Source: Oceanicaulis sp. BBD 1991-10 (GTDB lineage Bacteria; Pseudomonadota; Alphaproteobacteria; Caulobacterales; Maricaulaceae). From it: 41,173 nt of DNA. The notes below the pieces were generated by a model, which made no database searches, was not told the DNA's origin, and saw only the letters and a list, made by a program, of their open reading frames with translations. Shown here in pieces: positions 16,252 to 24,492 of the stretch. Position 1 is the stretch's first letter. Each line of letters begins with the position of its first letter. Both the position numbers and the translations under genes were made by a program. The stretch spans positions 1-41,173 of the forward strand of contig LYSW01000021.1 in assembly GCA_001657295.1 (NCBI GenBank). Reading direction: 5' to 3'.

Positions 16252-16932
16252 ATGACTAAAAAGACCATTCTTCTTGTTGATGACGACGACACGCTGCGTG
16301 AAGCGCTGGCCGAGCAGTTCGGCTATGAGGACGACTTCCAGGTCCTGACGGCGGATTCGGCCCGGCCGGGCATGGAGCTCGCCAAGGATGAGGCGGTCGA
16401 CCTCATCATCTTCGATGTCGGCCTGCCCGATATGGACGGACGCGAAGCCTGCCGGCATTTGCGCAAGGATGGCGTGACGGCGCCGATCATCCTGCTCACC
16501 GCCCAGTCCGGCGACGCCGATCATGTGCTCGGCCTGCGCTCGGGCGCGGATGACTTCCTGGCCAAGCCGATTAGCTTCGTCGTGCTCCTCGAGCGGGTGA
16601 ACACCCAGCTGCGCCGGCACCAGCAAAGCGAAGACGCCGTGCTCCAGCTGGGACCGTACCGCTTCAAGCCGGCGATGAAGCTGTTGGTCGACGGCGAGGA
16701 CAAAAAAATCCGTCTGACCGAGAAAGAAACCAATATTCTCAAATATTTATACCGCGCCGGAGGCAAGCCTGTGGCGCGTGAGGAATTGCTGGATCAGGTT
16801 TGGGGCTATCACCGCGAGGCCAACACGCACACGCTGGAGACCCATGTCTATCGCCTGCGCCAGAAGATCGAGCCGGAAGGCAAGGCGCGCCTCCTGATCA
16901 CCGAAAGCGGCGGCTATCGGCTGCAAATGTAG
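16252..16932 (+). CDS. cenR: OmpR-family response regulator, CenR-like
   Basis: This 226-residue protein has an N-terminal receiver domain with acidic pocket Asp10-Asp12, phosphoacceptor Asp55 (IIFDVGLPDMDG), Thr83 and Lys105, and a C-terminal winged helix (KKIRLTEKETNILKYLYRAGGKPVAREELL, THTLETHVYRLRQKIE, GGYRLQM). The linker SEDAVLQLGPYRFKPAMKLLVD and the whole winged-helix text match my memory of Caulobacter CenR, an essential regulator of cell-envelope genes; the class is certain, the orthology probable. AAGGACAGGC lies before the ATG. No partner kinase is adjacent; in Caulobacter CenR is also an orphan with respect to its kinase CenK. Downstream lie a CtrA-boxed membrane protein and eipA. 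Confidence 0.8.
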   Translation: MTKKTILLVDDDDTLREALAEQFGYEDDFQVLTADSARPGMELAKDEAVDLIIFDVGLPDMDGREACRHLRKDGVTAPIILLTAQSGDADHVLGLRSGADDFLAKPISFVVLLERVNTQLRRHQQSEDAVLQLGPYRFKPAMKLLVDGEDKKIRLTEKETNILKYLYRAGGKPVAREELLDQVWGYHREANTHTLETHVYRLRQKIEPEGKARLLITESGGYRLQM

Positions 16933-17014
16933 CGAAGGCGTTTCGGTCCTCCCGCCCCTCGGTGCAGCCGGTCCGCGCCCGATCGAGCCGAGGTGCGCGG
17001 GGACAAGAAAAAGC

Positions 17015-18361
17015 CTACAACCCGCCGCCGCCGATCCGGTTCTTCCAGTATCCGACATCTTCCGCGTATTTGCCGACGACCTCGCCCAGCACTTGATTGA
17101 GTCGCAAAGTGTGGAAGCTGATCCACTCGCCCTGATCGATTTCGCTTAAAGAGTTCAGAGCGTTGGACAGGAAGAATGAATAAAGCAGCGCGACCAGCAA
17201 AAACAGCGCGATGAAGACCCATCCCAGCGACAGGATCGGATCGAAGGGCGAAAGACCGGTGAAAGCCGACAGCGCGCCGAGCACGAGGCCGGTGGCGACC
17301 ACGACGCCCAGGGGCACGAACATCAGGTAATAATTCGAATTGCGCCGGATCTGGAACACCACATTGCGGACATAGGTCTCCACGAAGAAGACGCGCAAGG
17401 CGATCCAGGTGATGTTCAACGTCCAGAGCTTGGCCTGTTCGGCGAGCTGTTTGGAATCGCGTTCCTGACCCACCGTGACGGATCGCGCTTTGCCGACCGC
17501 CGTGCGGTAATGATCATTCACCCGCGCCAGATAGCGCGTCAGCAAATTCGCCATTTCGCGCGCGGTGTTGCGCTGGTAGGGCGCGTATTCGGCATAGTAG
17601 AGCGCCCACATCACCATGGCGCCCAACACGCAGGTCGCAGCGCCGAACACCAGGGAGCCGGCGATATCGCCGCTGATCGGGCCGATCCCGCCGGGGAACA
17701 GGCCGAGCATGTCCACCAACCCGAATTCATTGGCGAAAACATTGCCGATCAGAACCAGGCCAAGGATCACGGCGAACAGGCCGGACAGGATGAATACATT
17801 CCGATTCATCAGCTTGCGGCCTTCATTGAGCAAATAGATGACGCCGGCGTCGCTCTTGTGGAATTGCCGGGCGATGACCTGGCCTTCGACATCCTCGAAC
17901 AGGGCGCGCTGATCGGCTTCGACCGGCACGGCGCGGCCGAGAAACTCTTCGGCGAGCCCGGCATAGGTCGCCGCGGTCGCATCATCGAGCTCTTCGGGCA
18001 TGCGCATGAAGCCGACCCGGACGGAGAGCCATTTGAAGATGAAGCCCTGCCGATTCATATGCTCTTCTTCTTGCGCGAAGGTCTCGCCATCCGCTGAAAG
18101 CGCGTCTTCGGTCAGGGTCTGATGGCGGGTGACGACCTTGGAGGCGACCGCCTCGACCGTGTCGGAACCCACCGCCTCGGCGCTGATCTTGCGGCCGACG
18201 CCCAGGCGGCGAAGGCTGAAACGTAAGGGAAAGCTGAGCACGCGGAACACGCCGGAGCTGAGCTGCCAGACCCAGCGCCGCGCCAGATAGGCCAGGCCTG
18301 CGGCCCCCAGTCCCAGTGCCAGGCCGAAAACAAAGACCGCGCCGGCGGACCACTCGCTCAT
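17015..18361 (-). CDS. Polytopic membrane protein of unknown function
   Basis: I do not recognise this 448-residue protein. Five hydrophobic spans are visible: about 6-27, 188-210, 231-254, 345-367 and 378-399. Between the first and second lies a charged region of about 160 residues (DTVEAVASKVVTRHQTLTEDALSADGETFAQEEEH), between the third and fourth about 90 polar residues (YQRNTAREMANLLTRYLARVNDHYRTAVGKA), and the tail after 400 is soluble, ending in five Gly-rich residues (RIGGGGL). Alternative starts at 18367 and 18382 exist, but GAGAGGG is correctly spaced for the ATG at 18361. A consensus CtrA box lies 34-49 bases upstream, and eipA lies just beyond, on the same strand. An envelope role is plausible but unproven. 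Confidence 0.8.
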   Translation of the reverse strand: MSEWSAGAVFVFGLALGLGAAGLAYLARRWVWQLSSGVFRVLSFPLRFSLRRLGVGRKISAEAVGSDTVEAVASKVVTRHQTLTEDALSADGETFAQEEEHMNRQGFIFKWLSVRVGFMRMPEELDDATAATYAGLAEEFLGRAVPVEADQRALFEDVEGQVIARQFHKSDAGVIYLLNEGRKLMNRNVFILSGLFAVILGLVLIGNVFANEFGLVDMLGLFPGGIGPISGDIAGSLVFGAATCVLGAMVMWALYYAEYAPYQRNTAREMANLLTRYLARVNDHYRTAVGKARSVTVGQERDSKQLAEQAKLWTLNITWIALRVFFVETYVRNVVFQIRRNSNYYLMFVPLGVVVATGLVLGALSAFTGLSPFDPILSLGWVFIALFLLVALLYSFFLSNALNSLSEIDQGEWISFHTLRLNQVLGEVVGKYAEDVGYWKNRIGGGGL

Positions 18362-18394
18362 ATCCATCCCTCTCTCGTGCACCCCCCGCGGGCG

Positions 18395-18410
18395 TTAACC
18401 CTGTCTTAAC
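18395..18410. promoter_or_regulatory. CtrA-binding consensus TTAA-N7-TTAA
   Basis: TTAACCCTGTCTTAAC matches the full CtrA box TTAA-N7-TTAA, with a further TTAA at 18411-18414. It sits in the 81-base gap between eipA and the membrane-protein gene, 34-49 bases before the latter's ATG, which fits promoter control of that gene. Full matches are rare in DNA of this G+C content. Confidence 0.7.
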
Positions 18411-18442
18411 TTAAGGAGGGCGCGCGCCGGAGGCGAGAGGGA

Positions 18443-19036
18443 TCAGAACGGAATCCAGCTTCTGCGGCGCGAATAGGCCACATAGCCCACATTGGCGCCG
18501 GCGCGCAGGCCGACGCCGGAGCGGATGGGCGCCAGCGTGACATTGTCGGCGCGCTGATAATTCACCGCCAGCCCGGCGATGAAATAGGCCGAACCCTCGA
18601 CGCCGGGATAGCGCTGATAAAGCCGGTCAGTGTCGTTGAGATTATACACCAGGGTGAAGACCCGGCTGGCGTCGCCGCCCGCATCGAACCCGATGCTGGG
18701 TCCGGTCCAGTAGACTTTTCGGCTCTCGTTTTCGCCCTTCAGGGTCAAATGACCCTCGCCATAGCGCAGGCCGACGCCGGCGGCTCCGGAGACTTCTTCG
18801 CCCGCGATATATCCCACCGGCCGGCCCAGATCGGCGAAGACGCGCTCCAGCGCGCTGGCGGCGACTTCGGCGGTCACACCGAAAAAGTCGGACGTGACTT
18901 CGACCATCTCTTCGCGCGAATAGGTGTCCAATTGTTGCGATTGGGCGCCGGAACTCGGCGGCGGGGCGCTCTGGGACGCGCAGGCGGTGAGCAGCAAGGC
19001 GGCGGGCAGCGCGAGCAGAGCGGGCAGACGGAACAT
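18443..19036 (-). CDS. eipA: EipA (DUF1134) envelope integrity protein
   Basis: This 197-residue exported protein has a DUF1134 domain: YSREEMVEVTSDFFGVTAEVAASALERVF, VGYIAGEEVSGAAGVGLRYGEG, then the hallmark IGFDAGGDASRVFTLVYNL, RYPGVEGSAYFIAGLAVNY and LAPIRSGVGLRAGANVGYVAYSRR. Brucella EipA is a periplasmic barrel-like protein needed for envelope stress resistance, and its gene is reported to be activated by CtrA. Here the N-terminus carries a lipobox (LLTAC, Cys19), so this version is probably a lipoprotein. A near-consensus CtrA motif lies about 75-90 bases upstream of its start. It precedes the unknown membrane-protein gene on the same strand. Confidence 0.9.
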   Translation of the reverse strand: MFRLPALLALPAALLLTACASQSAPPPSSGAQSQQLDTYSREEMVEVTSDFFGVTAEVAASALERVFADLGRPVGYIAGEEVSGAAGVGLRYGEGHLTLKGENESRKVYWTGPSIGFDAGGDASRVFTLVYNLNDTDRLYQRYPGVEGSAYFIAGLAVNYQRADNVTLAPIRSGVGLRAGANVGYVAYSRRRSWIPF

Positions 19037-19108
19037 GGCATGACCTCCCGGACCAATTGGACGTGTCTCACCCTGCCGGGAGACTATGTCCGGGATGCGG
19101 CGAAAGCC

Positions 19109-19123
19109 TTATCAAGGCGTTAA
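19109..19123. promoter_or_regulatory. Near-consensus CtrA motif upstream of eipA
   Basis: TTATCAAGGCGTTAA matches TTAA-N7-TTAA at seven of eight specified positions. It lies 73-87 bases before the eipA ATG in the 95-base gap to the BLUF gene. The known CtrA control of eipA in Brucella makes the match more credible than sequence alone would. Confidence 0.45.
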
Positions 19124-19131
19124 TGGCCACA

Positions 19132-19572
19132 CTATTCCGCGGCGTAGCTGTTCGCCGTCTTCATGGTGTTAAAGCTTTGAAATAAAATCTTCAAATCCGG
19201 CGCCATGGTCTCTGGAAGAAAAGCCTTCAGGGTTTCGTCATCGACCTCGAACACCGATTCCGGCCCATAGTCCGGCGTGTCGATCACCTGCAGCGCCATC
19301 GTCCAGTTCGGACAAGACCGCTCACGGGTGGGCTCCGCGATCAGGCGCGCCACCGAGTGGTGCCGCGGATCGCTGCAAATGCCGGCGAATACGGCTTCCA
19401 CAGCATCCCGGGGGCCCTCCAGCAGCTGCATGAACTGGCTTCCCGTGTAAACCAGCAATCCGGTCAGATTGTTGGCGGCGTTGTTGATCTGAGCGGTGTG
19501 AAGGATCGCCTCGAGGTCGTCGGCGGTCAGCCTGGCGTCAGCCGTGCTGACATAAAGCAATCGATAAATCAT
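19132..19572 (-). CDS. Short BLUF-domain blue-light photoreceptor
   Basis: This 146-residue protein consists of one BLUF domain (residues 1 to about 95) and a helical tail of about 50 residues. The flavin-site residues are present: Tyr7 (RLLYVS), Asn31 (QINNAANNLTG), Gln49 (SQFMQLLEG) and the Trp at position 90 (NWTMAL), corresponding to Tyr21, Asn45, Gln63 and Trp104 of AppA. BLUF proteins sense blue light through FAD and pass the signal to a partner protein or an attached output domain; none is attached here, so a separate partner is expected. It lies upstream of eipA on the same strand, 95 bases away. The ATG at 19572 gives the standard BLUF N-terminus. Confidence 0.93.
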   Translation of the reverse strand: MIYRLLYVSTADARLTADDLEAILHTAQINNAANNLTGLLVYTGSQFMQLLEGPRDAVEAVFAGICSDPRHHSVARLIAEPTRERSCPNWTMALQVIDTPDYGPESVFEVDDETLKAFLPETMAPDLKILFQSFNTMKTANSYAAE

Positions 19573-19732
19573 GGCGCAGGCGGTTCAGCGGCCGGGCCCC
19601 CATGCGTGCCCGTTTGAAGCTAAGCACATAAAACCGCACCCGAAAAGGGGTTTATGCGACACCCTGCCGCACCCGGCGCGCCACCGTGCATGATGCTTGG
19701 CGCAAGCCATGCCCAGTGCTAACTCCCGCGCC

Positions 19733-21541
19733 ATGAGCACAAATCCGTCCCGCATCCGCAATTTCTCCATCGTGGCGCATATCGACCACGGCAAGTCCAC
19801 GCTCGCCGACCGGCTGATCCAGGTCACCGGCGGTCTCACCGACCGTGAGATGAAGGAGCAGGTGCTCGACAATATGGAGCTGGAGCGCGAGCGCGGCATC
19901 ACCATCAAGGCCCAGACCGTGCGCCTGACCTATACGGCCAAGGATGGCGAGGAGTATGTCCTCAATCTGATCGACACGCCGGGCCATGTGGACTTCGCCT
20001 ATGAAGTCAGCCGCTCGCTCTATGCCTGCGAAGGCGCGCTTCTGGTCGTCGACGCCGCCCAGGGCGTGGAGGCCCAGACGCTGGCCAATGTCTATCAGGC
20101 GATCGATGTCGATCTGGAGATCGTGCCGGTCCTCAACAAGATCGATCTGCCCGCCGCCGAACCCGACCGGGTCAAAGCCCAGATTGAAGATGTGATCGGT
20201 ATTGAAGCGACTGACGCGCTGGAAATCTCCGCCAAGACCGGGCTGGGCATTGAAAACGTGCTTGAAGCCATCGTCACCGATCTGCCCGCGCCCGAAGCGG
20301 GCGATCCCGCCGCGCCCTTAAAGGCGCTGCTGGTGGACAGCTGGTATGACCCCTATCTCGGGGTGATCTGCCTGGTGCGGATCATGGAAGGCACGCTGAA
20401 GAAGGGCATGCGCGTGCGCATGCTGGGCACCGGCGCCAGCTATGGCGTCGACGGCGTCGGTTTCTTCACTCCCATGAAGCAGGATGCGGCCGAGCTGGGC
20501 CCGGGCGAGATCGGCTTTTTGAACGCGTCGATCAAGCAGGTGCGCGATGCGCGCGTCGGCGACACCATCACGGAAGAAAAGCGTCCCACCGCCAAAGCGC
20601 TGCCCGGTTTTGAACCCGCCGTCCCGGTGGTGTTCTGCGGCCTCTTCCCGGTGGACTCGGCCGAATTTGAGGATTTGCGCGACGCGGTGGAGCGTCTGGC
20701 GCTTAATGACGCCAGCTTCAGCTTTGAGATGGAGACTTCGGCGGCTCTGGGCTTCGGCTTCCGCTGCGGCTTTTTGGGGCTTCTGCATCTGGAGGTCATC
20801 CGCGAACGGCTTGAGCGCGAATACGGCGTCGACCTGATCACCACCGCGCCGTCCGTGGTTTACAAGATGGGCCTCACCGACGGCACGGTGCTCGACCTGC
20901 ACAACCCGGCCGACATGCCCGATCCGGTCAAGATCGACTCGATTTCCGAGCCCTGGATCAAGGCGACCATCCTGGTGCCGGATGAGTATCTCGGCGGGGT
21001 GCTGAAGCTGTGCGAGGACCGCCGCGGCATACAGCGCGAGCTGACCTATGCCGGCAGCCGCGCCATGCTGGTCTACGAGCTGCCGCTAAATGAAGTCGTG
21101 TTCGATTTCTACGACCGGCTGAAATCGGTCACCAAGGGATATGCCAGCTTCGACTATCAATTCATCGAGTATCGCGAGGGCGATCTGGTGAAGATGTCGA
21201 TCCTGGTCAATGAAGAACCGGTCGATGCGCTCTCCATGATCGTGCACCGGGGCCGGGCCGAAATGCGCGGCCGGGCCATGTGCGAAAAGCTCAAAGAGCT
21301 GATCCCGCGGCACATGTTCAAAATCCCGATCCAGGCCGCCATCGGCGGCCGTGTCATCGCGCGCGAGACCCTGTCCGCCATGCGCAAGGACGTGACCGCG
21401 AAATGCTATGGCGGCGACGTCACCCGGAAGCGCAAACTGCTGGAAAAGCAGAAAGCGGGTAAGAAGAAGATGCGCCAATACGGCAATGTCGAGATCCCGC
21501 AAGAGGCCTTCATCGCCGCCCTGAAGATGGATCAGGATTAG
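19733..21541 (+). CDS. lepA: Elongation factor 4 (LepA)
   Basis: This is a 602-residue translational GTPase that acts on stalled or misassembled ribosomes. The G domain shows AHIDHGKST (15-23), the switch segment [20 protein letters not shown] and NKIDLP. Domains follow in the LepA order, and the C-terminal signature is [23 protein letters not shown]. In-frame ATG (19709) and TTG (19697) codons precede the chosen ATG at 19733, which gives the usual length near 600. It is read alone, divergent from the BLUF gene, with 160 bases between them. The neighbourhood downstream changes to a lower-G+C gene. Confidence 0.97.
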   Translation: MSTNPSRIRNFSIVAHIDHGKSTLADRLIQVTGGLTDREMKEQVLDNMELERERGITIKAQTVRLTYTAKDGEEYVLNLIDTPGHVDFAYEVSRSLYACEGALLVVDAAQGVEAQTLANVYQAIDVDLEIVPVLNKIDLPAAEPDRVKAQIEDVIGIEATDALEISAKTGLGIENVLEAIVTDLPAPEAGDPAAPLKALLVDSWYDPYLGVICLVRIMEGTLKKGMRVRMLGTGASYGVDGVGFFTPMKQDAAELGPGEIGFLNASIKQVRDARVGDTITEEKRPTAKALPGFEPAVPVVFCGLFPVDSAEFEDLRDAVERLALNDASFSFEMETSAALGFGFRCGFLGLLHLEVIRERLEREYGVDLITTAPSVVYKMGLTDGTVLDLHNPADMPDPVKIDSISEPWIKATILVPDEYLGGVLKLCEDRRGIQRELTYAGSRAMLVYELPLNEVVFDFYDRLKSVTKGYASFDYQFIEYREGDLVKMSILVNEEPVDALSMIVHRGRAEMRGRAMCEKLKELIPRHMFKIPIQAAIGGRVIARETLSAMRKDVTAKCYGGDVTRKRKLLEKQKAGKKKMRQYGNVEIPQEAFIAALKMDQD

Positions 21542-21741
21542 GGGGCAAGCCGACGCGCTTTGCGCTGGTCAGCTCGAACTTGTCTGCGAACCACGCAACG
21601 AACTAGTCGGGCGTGTCGCCATCGCTGTGTAATTGCCGCAACTCCGCCTCGTCCATACCAGCCTATTCAAGTGCTATGGAGTACTGCCTCGTCAGGAGTT
21701 CCCCAGCGCGACGTTTCCAGCCGGCAAATTCTGACATTCGC

Positions 21742-22641
21742 CTACCCCTTGAAGCAATTCTCGCGGTGCCAGCGAAGAAAGAGCGGATTGGGCCGTTCCC
21801 GCTCAGCCTCGGGCACATTAACCATGCCACTCGGGTCGAAAAGGCGCTCGATACCTTCTGGCAGCCGCCCCTTGGCTTTCAGAAGCGTATAGTCATCCTC
21901 TATACTGAGGAGGCCGCGGTCGAACATCCAATGCACGGTTCTAGAAAGCGCAATGCCGTTCCGCACCGAGTCTGGGCCTTCCTTTGCCACCGGGCGGATG
22001 TGAGCAGCCTCCATCTCGGCTCGTCCACCACCATTGATGATCTTCAGGCCAGTGATCGCGCATCTGGAGTCATATGCGGCCCGCACCTGCGCCGAGAAAG
22101 CCTTGTCTCGAAACCTCCTGTTTGTCAGCTGGGCGATTACCGGCCGTTCAAAGCTTGCTTGCTCTTCGCGGACACCCCAGTCGTTGGATGTGGAGTCGGA
22201 GATGTCGGGCTCACCCAATATCGGCGCATACCCAGCCGCCCAGATAAGTGAGAATTCGTGATCAGGGATGCGTCTGATGGACCAGCCCATCGCCCCTTTG
22301 CTGACCTGACCATGGCCGCGATCAAGCTTGCTTTCCCAGAATCCACCGTCGCCGCGCTTGAACGAAACCGGATTTGGGAACGGAAGGAAATGCTCAAGCT
22401 CAGCGTAAAAAAGGTCGGATCGATTGAGGTCTGGAAAAACTCGCTTAATCGATGCGGCCGCCCAATAGGCCTGACGGCCAGATGAATGGCCGCCCTCCCC
22501 AAGCCGAGGTTCGTACAGAAGGCATCCATCTCCAACAGCCTCTTGCGCGGCGCGCAGATACCGTCTTGGAAAGTGATAGAGCTGGCCCGTGACGTCGTCG
22601 TAACCCGAGTCTGCGCGCTCAGATAACACAACTTTCGCCAT
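21742..22641 (-). CDS. HNH endonuclease with N-terminal reader-like domain
   Basis: This 299-residue protein ends in an HNH nuclease module: RAAYDSRCAITGLKIINGGGR, Glu211-Ala-Ala-His214, Asn228-Gly-Ile-Ala-Leu and His237-Trp-Met-Phe-Asp-Arg-Gly. It finishes FLRWHRENCFKG, as related HNH proteins do. The N-terminal 135 residues (YHFPRRYLRAAQEAVGDGCLLYEPR, GRQAYWAAASIKRVFPD, FLPFPNPVSF) look like the EVE/PUA-like modules seen in front of such nucleases, which may read modified bases (inference). Hand counts of two 60-base lines gave 28 and 34 G+C, well below the flanking genes, which suggests acquisition. The 200 bases between lepA and this gene hold nothing I recognise. Confidence 0.85.
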   Translation of the reverse strand: MAKVVLSERADSGYDDVTGQLYHFPRRYLRAAQEAVGDGCLLYEPRLGEGGHSSGRQAYWAAASIKRVFPDLNRSDLFYAELEHFLPFPNPVSFKRGDGGFWESKLDRGHGQVSKGAMGWSIRRIPDHEFSLIWAAGYAPILGEPDISDSTSNDWGVREEQASFERPVIAQLTNRRFRDKAFSAQVRAAYDSRCAITGLKIINGGGRAEMEAAHIRPVAKEGPDSVRNGIALSRTVHWMFDRGLLSIEDDYTLLKAKGRLPEGIERLFDPSGMVNVPEAERERPNPLFLRWHRENCFKG

Positions 22642-22785
22642 CGGACGTCCGCGAACTCCACTTCTTAGTACGCAACTCTTCCCTGGCGTCAGGCCCGAGT
22701 CCAGCCCTCAACCTCTCGCCTCTTGCCTCCACCACTTTCCACCCCCACCTTCTCCCCATAGCCCCGCGTCACAAGGAGTTCCGCC

Positions 22786-23625
22786 ATGGCCCGCCGTTTG
22801 GTTCTCGTCACCGGAGCCTCTTCCGGCATTGGGGCGGCCTTCGCCCGGGTGTTTGCGCGCAAAGGCTGGGATTTGGCGCTGGTGGCGCGGCGTGAAGACC
22901 GGCTGACGGCGCTCGCTGAAGAGATGAAGGCGCAGTTCGGCGTCGACAGCCTGATCATCGCGGACGATTTGTCCGATCCCGAGGCGCCGGGCCGCATCGT
23001 GAAAGCCGTCGCCGACGCCGGCCGGCAGATCGACGGCCTGGTGAATAACGCCGGGGCGGGCGAGCCGGGCTTTTTCGCCAACAGCCAGTGGGATGATCAG
23101 GCGCGCTTTATCGAATTGATGGCGACCAGCTATCTCAAGCTGATGCATCTTGTGGCCGGCGCCATGGCCGAGCGCGGCTTTGGCCGCATCGTCAACATCT
23201 CCTCGGTCTCCGCCCTTCTGCCCACGGCGAAGGCGCACATGGTCTATTCCGGCACCCTGTATCCGGGCCTGAAATCCCTGCTGATCAAAGCGTCCGAAGG
23301 TCTCGGCGCGGAACTCGAGGATAAGGGCGTTCACGTCACCGCCGTGGCGCCGGGCTATACCTATTCGGAATTCCACGATGTGAACGGCGCGCGCTCGACC
23401 GTCTCCAAGCTGCCCTCCTACTGGATGCTGACCGCGGAAGAGGTCGCAGAAGCCGGCTATGATGCGGTGGAGCGGAATGTGCCGCTGCGCGTGCCGGGCG
23501 CCTGGTATAAATTCCTGGTCGGCCTGATGCGCGTCCTGCCCGATCCGATCGGCCGTTTCCTGATCCGCCGCCAGGAAGGCAAAATGGCGAGCGAAGCCGG
23601 TCAGACGGCGTCCTCGGGCGCTTAA
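22786..23625 (+). CDS. Short-chain dehydrogenase/reductase
   Basis: This 279-residue Rossmann-fold NAD(P)-dependent oxidoreductase has the cofactor loop TGASSGIG (9-16), Asp60-Asp-Leu after the fourth strand, NNAG (87-90), Ser140 in VNISS and the Tyr-x3-Lys pair. Aligning the following SEGL helix places the catalytic pair at Tyr159 and Lys163 (YPGLK), which implies about five extra residues after Tyr154, where many relatives have their YSATK motif. AAGGAG precedes the ATG. Arg34-Arg35 after the second strand suggest NADP preference (inference). Substrate is unknown. It is read alone between the HNH gene and pyrF. Confidence 0.9.
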   Translation: MARRLVLVTGASSGIGAAFARVFARKGWDLALVARREDRLTALAEEMKAQFGVDSLIIADDLSDPEAPGRIVKAVADAGRQIDGLVNNAGAGEPGFFANSQWDDQARFIELMATSYLKLMHLVAGAMAERGFGRIVNISSVSALLPTAKAHMVYSGTLYPGLKSLLIKASEGLGAELEDKGVHVTAVAPGYTYSEFHDVNGARSTVSKLPSYWMLTAEEVAEAGYDAVERNVPLRVPGAWYKFLVGLMRVLPDPIGRFLIRRQEGKMASEAGQTASSGA

Positions 23626-23640
23626 AACCCTCAACCTCTC

Positions 23641-23720
23641 TTTCCCGGCGAAAGCCGGGATCCAGAGCCGATCAAGCGTTCGGCTCCGTGATCTCCTGGG
23701 CCCCGGCTTTCGCCGGGGAA
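23641..23720. repeat. REP-like palindromic repeat element
   Basis: This element has two hairpin units, CCCGGCGAAAGCCGGG (23644-23659) and CCCCGGCTTTCGCCGGGG (23701-23718), which are also complementary to each other and flank GAGCCG ... CGGCTC. Elements of this make-up are scattered in many alphaproteobacterial intergenic spaces and, read in one frame, give the spurious peptide WIPAFAG, which occurs here on the minus strand. It fills most of the 173-base gap between the SDR gene and pyrF. Confidence 0.75.
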
Positions 23721-23798
23721 GAGCGCGCGGGTGCTCGGGACCATCTTTACGCTCCCCCATGCCGCGCTCTAAAACGCGGCGAGCCTCAGGAGCGCGCC

Positions 23799-24488
23799 AT
23801 GACCGATCCCCGCTTGATCACCGCCCTGGACCTGCCGAGCGTGGTGGAGGCCGAGGCCATGGCCGAGGCCATCGGCGAGGCGTGCGTCTTTCACAAGATC
23901 GGGCTCCAGCTCTTGCCGGTCGGCGGCATGGATCTGGCGCATCGCCTGAAGGCGGCCGGCAAATCCGTCTTCCTGGATTTCAAGCTCCACGACATCCCCG
24001 CCACCGTCGAGAAGGCGACCCGCTCCATCGCGGACGCCGGCGTGGGCGATCTGCTGACCGTGCACGCCGAACCGCCGGTCATGCGCGCGGCGGTGGAAGG
24101 GCGAGCGAGGTCTGACTTGAAAATTCTGGGCGTCACCGTGCTGACCGCCTATGACGACGCCATGCTGGCCGAGATGGGTTATGGCTGCGGCGCGCGCGAG
24201 CTGGTGCTGCGCCGTGTCGATCAGGCGGTTGAAGCGGGGCTGAACGGCGTCGTGTCTTCGCCGCTGGAGGCGGAGGCGATCCGGGCGCGCGCGCCTGAAG
24301 ACTTCCTGATCGTCACGCCGGGGGTGCGGCCGGCCGGCGCCGCGTTGGGCGATCAGAAACGGGTCGCGACGCCGGCCGATGCGCTGAAGGCCGGCGCGAG
24401 CCATCTGGTGGTCGGCCGACCGATCACCGGCGCCGCCGACCCGAAGGCCGCCGCTCAGGCGATCACCGCGGAAATGTCGAGGGCCTGA
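23799..24488 (+). CDS. pyrF: Orotidine 5'-phosphate decarboxylase
   Basis: This 229-residue enzyme makes UMP, the last step of de novo pyrimidine synthesis. The catalytic array is intact: Asp11 (TALDLP), Lys33 (FHKIG) and the Asp60-x-Lys62-x-x-Asp65 charge network (FLDFKLHDIPATV). The phosphate-binding region is TPGVRP and VVGRPIT. The frame is open upstream to 23688 through the repeat element, but the ATG at 23799, preceded by AGGAG, gives the standard N-terminus. It converges on trxA across a strong terminator hairpin. Confidence 0.97.
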   Translation: MTDPRLITALDLPSVVEAEAMAEAIGEACVFHKIGLQLLPVGGMDLAHRLKAAGKSVFLDFKLHDIPATVEKATRSIADAGVGDLLTVHAEPPVMRAAVEGRARSDLKILGVTVLTAYDDAMLAEMGYGCGARELVLRRVDQAVEAGLNGVVSSPLEAEAIRARAPEDFLIVTPGVRPAGAALGDQKRVATPADALKAGASHLVVGRPITGAADPKAAAQAITAEMSRA

Positions 24489-24492
24489 TACG

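Noticed and set aside
22708-23760. Minus-strand frame of 350 codons containing WIPAFAG
   Set aside because: It is antisense to the SDR gene and its first part is translated REP-like repeat; no protein family.
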